The notes under the pieces were generated by a model that saw only the letters and a list, made by a program, of their open reading frames with translations, made no database searches and had not been told where the DNA came from. From NCBI RefSeq assembly GCF_014650715.1, contig NZ_BMVM01000015.1, forward strand, positions 1-64,000: 64,000 bases of DNA, in the 5' to 3' direction. Shown in pieces: positions 59,534 through 64,000 of the stretch. The stretch's first letter is position 1; each line of letters starts with the position of its first letter. This DNA is from Streptomyces bluensis (GTDB taxonomy: Bacteria > Actinomycetota > Actinomycetes > Streptomycetales > Streptomycetaceae). The position numbers and the translations under genes were made by a program.

Positions 59534-60159
59534 GCGCGCGCGTGCTGCCGCTGCGGCGACCGAACGGGCTGCGTGTGCTGGATCTCTGCTGCGGCGCCGG
59601 CGGCCTGTCCATGGGCTACTACCTCGCCGGGTTCGACGTCGTGGGCGTCGACAACCGCCCGCAGCCCAACTACCCCTTCACCTTCCACCAAGCCGACGCC
59701 CTCACCTTCCCGCTGGACGGGTTCGACCTGGTCCACGCGTCGTGGCCGTGCCAGCACTTCGCCAAGGTCACCGCATGGCGCGGAAGCCGGGCGGACCACC
59801 CCAACCTCCTCACGCCCGGCCGTGCACGCCTGGAAGCCTCCGGGCTGCCGTGGGTCATCGAGAACGTCCCCGAAGCGCCCCTGAGGCCGGACTACCTGCT
59901 GTGCGGCACCCAGTTCGGGCTCAGCGTCCGCCGTCACCGCGCGTTCGAGACGTCGTGGGGCGGCGGCGGTGACCTGGTCCCGCCCTGCTGGCACCACAAG
60001 GGACTGCTGGCGTTCGAGCACAAGAACGAGCGCGCCTACGCGGACGCCATGGGCTGCACCTGGATGTCCAACCTCGAAGCCCGGCAGGCCGTACCGCCCG
60101 CCTACACCGAGTGGATCGCCACCCAGTACCTCGTCCTGCAAGGGAGGGCCGCCGCATGA
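59530..60159 (+). CDS. Miniature C5-cytosine DNA methyltransferase, second of a tandem pair
   Basis: This 209-residue paralogue of the preceding gene has motif I LDLCCGAGGLSMGYYLAGF, catalytic Cys in ASWPCQHFAKVT, motif VI VIENVPEAP, motif VIII RRHRAFE and motif X VPPAYTEWIATQYL. It keeps the ENV motif that the first copy lacks, so the two may differ in activity or act as a heterodimer. Both have almost no target recognition domain. GTG 59530 overlaps the previous stop, and its own stop overlaps the prim-pol start. Confidence 0.85.
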   Translation: MSARVLPLRRPNGLRVLDLCCGAGGLSMGYYLAGFDVVGVDNRPQPNYPFTFHQADALTFPLDGFDLVHASWPCQHFAKVTAWRGSRADHPNLLTPGRARLEASGLPWVIENVPEAPLRPDYLLCGTQFGLSVRRHRAFETSWGGGGDLVPPCWHHKGLLAFEHKNERAYADAMGCTWMSNLEARQAVPPAYTEWIATQYLVLQGRAAA

Positions 60160-61034
60160 CCACCACACCCACCCCCCTGGATGCCGCGCTCGCCCTCGCG
60201 GCGGCCGGCGTCCCGGTCCTGCCCCTGCGGGCGGGGAAGGTTCCGTTCGGTAACTGCCGTGCCTGCAAGGACGGTGCCTGCGGCGGCCGGCCCAACATGA
60301 AGAGCGCAGGCCCCTGCCGGTGCCTCGCGCCGTGCCACGCGTGGGCCGCCGCGAGCACCGACCCACACGTCCTCACCTCGCCCGTGTGGGCGCCGGTGTG
60401 GCGTGAGGCGGTGGCAGTCGCCTACCACCCCGGCGGGGCCGGACTGACGGTGGTCGACCTGGACAACGCGGCGGCCGTTGCATGGGCCCGCGAGACGCTG
60501 CCCCCGACGCGAACCGTGCCGACGACGCGGGGCGAGCACTGGATCTACCAGGGCGCCATGACGTCGTCGAACTCGGTTCGCCCTGGTGTCGACATCAAGT
60601 CGCTTACCCAGTACGCCCGTTGGCTCGGGCCCGGGACCGGCCGCATGGCTCTTCTTCCGGCGGCCGTCCGCGCCTTGGTGGTGAAGGAAGACACCACCCC
60701 CCGGCGGGGCGGGGTGGCCTCTTCTCTCCCCCCGCGCGCCACATGGGACCGGACGGTGGCCACCGGGTGCCGTCACACCGAGCGCTATGTCCGCACCGGC
60801 CTGGAACGCGGCCTCGCCCAGGTACGCGCCCGCACTGAATCCGGCGCCGGATCACAGGCGTTCGGCGTCGCCCGGTTCCTCGCCGCACAGCACACCGCGT
60901 GCCCGGGACCGTGCGGCCTCGCGTCGATCGGCGAGGAGATCGTGTCCGCCGCCGTCTCCGTGGGCGTCCCGGAGGCTTACGCGCGCCGCGCGGTCGCCAA
61001 CGGCCTTGAGACGGCTGTGGAGCGCGCGGCATGA
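60156..61034 (+). CDS. Bifunctional DNA primase/polymerase (prim-pol) of the element
   Basis: This 292-residue replication protein has the prim-pol domain in its first 200 residues: AALALAAAGVPVLPLRAGKVP at the start, a Cys/His cluster (CRACKDGACGGRPNMKSAGPC) and the metal-binding pair in LTVVDLDN (about residues 101-108), then GEHWIYQG. Rep proteins of this kind (RepPP) define one of three replication types of AICEs. Here the helicase part is in a separate gene (61351), not fused. ATGA overlaps lie at both ends, so the block is translated as a unit. Confidence 0.85.
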   Translation: MTTTPTPLDAALALAAAGVPVLPLRAGKVPFGNCRACKDGACGGRPNMKSAGPCRCLAPCHAWAAASTDPHVLTSPVWAPVWREAVAVAYHPGGAGLTVVDLDNAAAVAWARETLPPTRTVPTTRGEHWIYQGAMTSSNSVRPGVDIKSLTQYARWLGPGTGRMALLPAAVRALVVKEDTTPRRGGVASSLPPRATWDRTVATGCRHTERYVRTGLERGLAQVRARTESGAGSQAFGVARFLAAQHTACPGPCGLASIGEEIVSAAVSVGVPEAYARRAVANGLETAVERAA

Positions 61035-61354
61035 ACAAATCATCCCGAACCCCCGCGAACGGCCCTCAGGGCGCCGTACAGCGCCCGCCGCGGCGGACCG
61101 TGGGCGAACCGAAGGTCGCCGCCCGCAAGGGCGTCCTTTCTGCCGTTGGTTCTGACCCGCAGACGGTCACGGTCACCGGCATCACCCCGGGCCTTCAGAT
61201 CCAGTGTGAGGGCGTACCCGTCGCGGACTGGCTCTGTGCCTGCGGGCACCATGAACGCGCCCGGGGCCGCGCCGCCGTCATCAAGCTCACCGCCCGCGTT
61301 CGCGTCGGCGTCTGCCCCCACACCACCACCGCCGAAGGGAGGGCCGCCTCATGA
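61031..61354 (+). CDS. Small protein between prim-pol and DUF3987 genes
   Basis: This 107-residue protein has a basic N-terminus (KSSRTPANGPQGAVQRPPRR) and a C-terminal part with CACGHH and CPH residues that could form a zinc site (about residues 70-97). The family is not recognised. It overlaps both neighbours by four bases, so it probably acts in replication with them. Confidence 0.65.
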   Translation: MNKSSRTPANGPQGAVQRPPRRTVGEPKVAARKGVLSAVGSDPQTVTVTGITPGLQIQCEGVPVADWLCACGHHERARGRAAVIKLTARVRVGVCPHTTTAEGRAAS

Positions 61355-62913
61355 CTCCACAGCCTGTGGACAGCCCCGACCTGTGGGCCGGACTGCCCAC
61401 CCTGGAACCACCGCCCGGCGAGGACGACACGGCACCGGACGTGTGGGAGGACCCCATTCCCCTCACCGGCCGCCGTGAGCGTCCACCGTTCCCTGCCCAC
61501 GTTCTCCCCACCTGGTTGGGGGAGTTCGTGACGGCCGTCGCCGAGGAGACGCAGACCCCCGTGGACCTCGCCGGATCGATCGCCCTCGCCGTGCTCGCCA
61601 CGGCGGCCGGCGGCCGGTCCGTGGTCCACGTACGCGGCAACTGGCGCGAGCCCACCAACCTCTATACCGTCGTGGCGCTCCCGCCCGCCAACCGCAAGTC
61701 CGCCGTGTTCGCGCTGCTGACCAACCCTCTGTATGAGGCGGAGAAACAGCTCAAGACCGCGATGAAGCCCGTGATCGTGGAAGCGGAACTGACGGCGCGG
61801 TTGGCCAAGGAAGCGGCCGACAAAGCCGCCGCCAAAGCCGCGTCCGCCGACGGCGACAAGCGCGATGAGATGGTGGCCACCGCCGTCGGCCTCGCGCAGA
61901 CCGCCGACACGCTCACCGTCCCGGCCGAACCGGTGCTGTTGGCGGACGACTCGACACCCGAGACGGTCACCTCGCTCATGGCCGAACAGGGCGGCCGGCT
62001 GTCGGTGATGAGCGCGGAGGGCGGCATCTTCGACATCATCGCCGGCCGCTACTCCGGCGCCCCCAACATGGAAGTCTTCCTCAAGGGGCACGCCGGGGAC
62101 CGGCTGAGGGTCAACCGGCAGACCCGCCGCGAGTACATCGACGCCCCCGCGCTGACCATCGGCCTCGCCGTACAGCCGGACGTGCTGAGGGACATCGGGA
62201 AGGTGAAGGGGTTCGAGGGACGCGGACTACTGGCCCGCTTCCTGTACTCCCTGCCGGTGTCCACGGTCGGTGAACGCGAGATCATCACCGCCCCGGTCCC
62301 CGAACAGACGGCCGCCACCTACACCGCCCGGGTCATCGACCTCGCCCTGTCCCTGGCTGAGTGGACTGACCCGGCCGTCATCCAGCTCACCCCGGAAGCG
62401 GACGCGGCGCTGATCGCCTATCAGAAGCGCATCGAACCGCAGCTCAAGGCACGCGGCGGCAAGCTGGGCCACATCTCCAACTGGGCGGGAAAGCTTGCCG
62501 GGGCGACGGCCCGCATGGCCGCGCTGTTGCACCTCGCCGAACACGGCGGCAATGGCTACGCCCACCCTGTCACCGTCGACACCATGCGCGCGGCGATTGA
62601 GCTGGGGGAGTACTACACCGCCCACGCCCTCGCCGTGTTCGACGTCATGGGCGCCGACCCGGTCCTGTCCCGCGCCCGCAGCGTGCTGGAAGCGCTGCGG
62701 GACAACGGATGGGAGGACGTCAGCCGGCGGGATGTCTTCAGCGTCCTGTCCCGCAGCGAGGTCCCCACGGTCGCCGACCTCGAACCCGCGCTCGCCCTGC
62801 TGGAAGACCACGGATACCTGCGGTCCTACCAGCCCGAGCGCACCGGCAAGCGCGGACGCCCACCGGCACCCCGCCTACAGGTCCACCCCACCCTGCGCCA
62901 CGGCGGCCGGTGA
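61351..62913 (+). CDS. DUF3987 (YfjI-like) replication protein/putative helicase
   Basis: This 520-residue protein of the DUF3987 family is related to primase-helicase C-terminal domains. A degenerate P-loop, LPPANRKSAVF (about residues 106-116), carries Arg-Lys-Ser instead of Gly-Lys-Ser, as in many relatives. SVMSAEGGIFDIIAGRY holds a Walker-B-like acidic residue, and the C-terminal end (about 430-510) resembles a winged helix. It probably unwinds the origin during replication of the excised element. The iteron region follows directly after the stop. Confidence 0.82.
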   Translation: MTPQPVDSPDLWAGLPTLEPPPGEDDTAPDVWEDPIPLTGRRERPPFPAHVLPTWLGEFVTAVAEETQTPVDLAGSIALAVLATAAGGRSVVHVRGNWREPTNLYTVVALPPANRKSAVFALLTNPLYEAEKQLKTAMKPVIVEAELTARLAKEAADKAAAKAASADGDKRDEMVATAVGLAQTADTLTVPAEPVLLADDSTPETVTSLMAEQGGRLSVMSAEGGIFDIIAGRYSGAPNMEVFLKGHAGDRLRVNRQTRREYIDAPALTIGLAVQPDVLRDIGKVKGFEGRGLLARFLYSLPVSTVGEREIITAPVPEQTAATYTARVIDLALSLAEWTDPAVIQLTPEADAALIAYQKRIEPQLKARGGKLGHISNWAGKLAGATARMAALLHLAEHGGNGYAHPVTVDTMRAAIELGEYYTAHALAVFDVMGADPVLSRARSVLEALRDNGWEDVSRRDVFSVLSRSEVPTVADLEPALALLEDHGYLRSYQPERTGKRGRPPAPRLQVHPTLRHGGR

Positions 62914-62940
62914 GACCTGCCCGCGCACACAACCCCTCCC

Positions 62941-63213
62941 GCACAAACCGCAAAATCGCAGAAAACTCCGGACACCCCCGCTGACCTGCGACGGGACCAC
63001 CGGTCCCACCCGGCCGGGGGGCCCGTCGCACAATCCCGCGATATTCCGCAAAAACCGAGCACCACCCCACCTGCCGGGACCGGCCGACGGCCGCCCGTGA
63101 TTTTTGCGGAATATCGCGGGTTTCTGCGGAGCACCACCCGCCGACACCCGCACATCACAACACCGCAGGTCAGTGGCCCTCCCCGGGGTTTCTGCGGATA
63201 TTGCGGTTTGTGC
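62941..63213. repeat. Iteron-like inverted repeats, candidate replication origin of the AICE
   Basis: Two nested inverted repeats lie between the replication genes and xis. The outer pair runs GCACAAACCGCAAAATC (62941-62957) against GATATTGCGGTTTGTGC (63197-63213). The inner pair is perfect over 20 bases: CCCGCGATATTCCGCAAAAA (63035-63054) against TTTTTGCGGAATATCGCGGG (63101-63120). GGGTTTCTGCGGA occurs directly repeated at 63118-63130 and 63186-63198, and GAGCACCACCC at 63057 and 63130. The common unit is TTTNTGCGGANTATNGCGG, and AT content is locally higher. No gene lies in 62914-63254. Confidence 0.72.
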
Positions 63214-63254
63214 GGCGGCAACTGCCCATGAACTCAGCCCCACAGGAGTGAGCC

Positions 63255-63482
63255 GTGGACGAACCCACCACCTTCCCCCTCGCCCCCGCCGAAGACCCGA
63301 CCCTGGTTCTCCTCACCGTCGAGGAAGCCGCCCGCCGACTCCGCGTCGGCCGCACCACGTGCTACGGGCTCATCCGCTCAGGAGAGCTGGAGTCCATCGA
63401 CATCGGCCGTCTCCGCCGCGTCCCCGCCGACGCGCCGGCCGCGTACCTCGCCCGTCGACGCGCGGCCCGACGAGCCGCTTGA
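63255..63482 (+). CDS. xis: Excisionase (AlpA/MerR-like helix-turn-helix)
   Basis: This 75-residue DNA-binding protein helps the integrase excise the element. It has the usual excisionase pattern LTVEEAARRLRVGRTTCYGL, then IRSGELESIDIGRLRRVPAD and a basic tail (AAYLARRRAARRAA). It starts at GTG 63255 with CAGGAG upstream. It lies between the iteron region and hairpin copy 4, then int. Confidence 0.92.
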   Translation: MDEPTTFPLAPAEDPTLVLLTVEEAARRLRVGRTTCYGLIRSGELESIDIGRLRRVPADAPAAYLARRRAARRAA

Positions 63483-63488
63483 CGCCGC

Positions 63489-63531
63489 CCGGGGCGGCGG
63501 CACTCCCGGACAGGACAGCCCGCCGCCCCGG
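63489..63531 (+). ncRNA. Shared-loop hairpin, copy 4 (between xis and int)
   Basis: A perfect 12-bp stem CCGGGGCGGCGG/CCGCCGCCCCGG (63489-63500 and 63520-63531) encloses CACTCCCGGACAGGACAGC, the shared loop with one A missing. CCCGACA follows, then ACAGGAG before GTG 63568 of int. It begins 7 bases after the xis stop, so it sits in the xis-int message. Confidence 0.88.
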
Positions 63532-63567
63532 TCTCCATCCCGACACCAAGAAACAGGAGCGCTGCCT

Positions 63568-64000
63568 GTGGCAGAGAAAAAGAAGGGCACCCGCCGCGCC
63601 AACGGCGAATCGGCCATCTACTTCGGGGCGGACGGTCGTTGGCACGCGCGCGTCCCGATGGGCTACAAGGACAACGGGGAGCCGTACCGCCGACACCTGA
63701 CGCGTAAGACGCGCGACGACCTGGTTGAAGAAGTCAAAAAGCTGGAGAAGCAGCGCGACGCGGGTTCGGCACAACAGCCGGGCAAAGCATGGACGGTTGA
63801 GAAGTGGCTGTGGCACTGGGTTGAGAACATCGCCAAGCCGACCGTCAGCGAGAACACATACGACGGCTACGAGGTCGCCGTTCGCGTGCACCTCGTTCCT
63901 GGTGTCGGCAAGCACCGCCTTGACCGCTTGCAGCCCGAACACCTGGAAAGCCTGTACCGCCGCATGCAGGCGAACGGGGAGCGCAAGGCCGGTACGGCTC
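63568..64000 (+). CDS. int: Tyrosine site-specific integrase, 3' end cut by window edge
   Basis: The first 144 codons of an integrase are present. AIYFGADGRWHARVPMGYKD is the N-terminal arm-binding beta-sheet domain. KAWTVEKWLWHWVENIAKPT and TYDGYEVAVRVHLVPGVGKH are the SAM-like core-binding domain. The catalytic R-H-R-Y residues are outside the window. Its neighbours xis, prim-pol and tra show it is the AICE integrase, expected to act at tRNA-Ser(GGA). GTG 63568 is preceded by ACAGGAG. Confidence 0.92.
   Translation, partial: MAEKKKGTRRANGESAIYFGADGRWHARVPMGYKDNGEPYRRHLTRKTRDDLVEEVKKLEKQRDAGSAQQPGKAWTVEKWLWHWVENIAKPTVSENTYDGYEVAVRVHLVPGVGKHRLDRLQPEHLESLYRRMQANGERKAGTA

Larger units (their letters stand above)
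45077..64000. mobile_element. Actinomycete integrative and conjugative element (AICE), prim-pol replication type; right end outside window
   Basis: The module order is typical of AICEs: cargo and regulators on the left, FtsK-type Tra with Spd proteins in the middle, then a replication module (prim-pol plus DUF3987 protein), excisionase and tyrosine integrase at the right. The left boundary is the tRNA-Ser(GGA) half at 45077-45131. Because this tRNA half reads leftward, the intact tRNA-Ser(GGA) should lie just beyond int, outside the window. Repeated hairpins with a shared loop link the gene blocks. No RepSA-type replication protein is present. Confidence 0.88.

Noticed and set aside
51734..63531. 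The four shared-loop hairpins as ordinary rho-independent terminators
   Set aside because: They lack a U tract, have a conserved 20-base loop instead of a short one, and lie in gene leaders within apparently continuous operons. Partial termination is still possible as a mechanism.

Overview
The window is a high-GC, gene-dense stretch of a Streptomyces-type chromosome. The signs are G/C-ending codons, frequent GTG starts, the neighbouring SigF and SigN sigma factors, the upp/tadA/tRNA-Ser gene order and many ATGA stop/start overlaps. Positions 1 to about 37,000 look like ordinary chromosome. The part from about 37,000 to the right edge is accessory, and the last 19 kb are most of an integrative and conjugative element of the actinomycete type (AICE).

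Chromosomal part: a truncated GAF/PAS sensor phosphatase (1-1869); a Tat-exported GH2 beta-galactosidase with a jellyroll insert; a CopC-CopD copper protein; an SDR/cupin pair; a HhH DNA glycosylase-like protein; HdeD; a LytR_C protein; upp; tadA and its acidic partner gene; tRNA-Ser(CGA); sigF and sigN; a MarR-MFS-YceI operon whose exporter carries three carboxypeptidase-regulatory-like beta domains; an F420 enzyme; an MFS/TetR pair; a polyprenol-type GT2-GtrA plus GT39 pair; a two-component system; DUF2797; a DUF2637 membrane protein with a small partner; and a secreted HNH nuclease.

Boundary zone (37.0-45.1 kb): fragments of an SDR gene and a LuxR-type response regulator are fused at a scar. 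They are followed by a DUF234-type ATPase behind a 37-bp palindrome. A perfect 55-bp direct repeat, which is the 3' half of tRNA-Ser(GGA) from the anticodon loop onward, occurs at 39,263-39,317 and 45,077-45,131, each with its own tRNA-type terminator. Between the copies lie a SWIM protein/SNF2 helicase pair, a frameshifted small gene and a VapBC-like pair, but no integrase. This looks like an older or degraded insertion in tandem with the next one.

AICE (45,077 to beyond 64,000): the left cargo comprises a membrane-anchored DUF4365 nuclease-like protein, a zinc-ribbon protein, a double-GntR regulator coupled to an APH-fold kinase, and a leftward XRE regulator with an XhoI-like/Schlafen-AlbA_2 fusion. 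The rightward transfer and replication operons follow: DUF4097, DUF3307-like, SpdB-like, RRQRL protein, FtsK-type Tra, a palindromic clt-like array, small Spd-like proteins, two miniature cytosine methyltransferases, a prim-pol, a DUF3987 protein, an iteron-like origin region, xis and the start of int. The intact tRNA-Ser(GGA) should lie just right of the window.

The most unusual feature is a family of four hairpins in the AICE (about 51,734, 53,081, 58,688 and 63,489). They share a nearly identical 20-nt loop, have perfectly paired stems that differ in a compensatory way, and carry a conserved box downstream. Each stands in the leader of a gene or gene block, including int, so they are a candidate structured-RNA regulon of the element.
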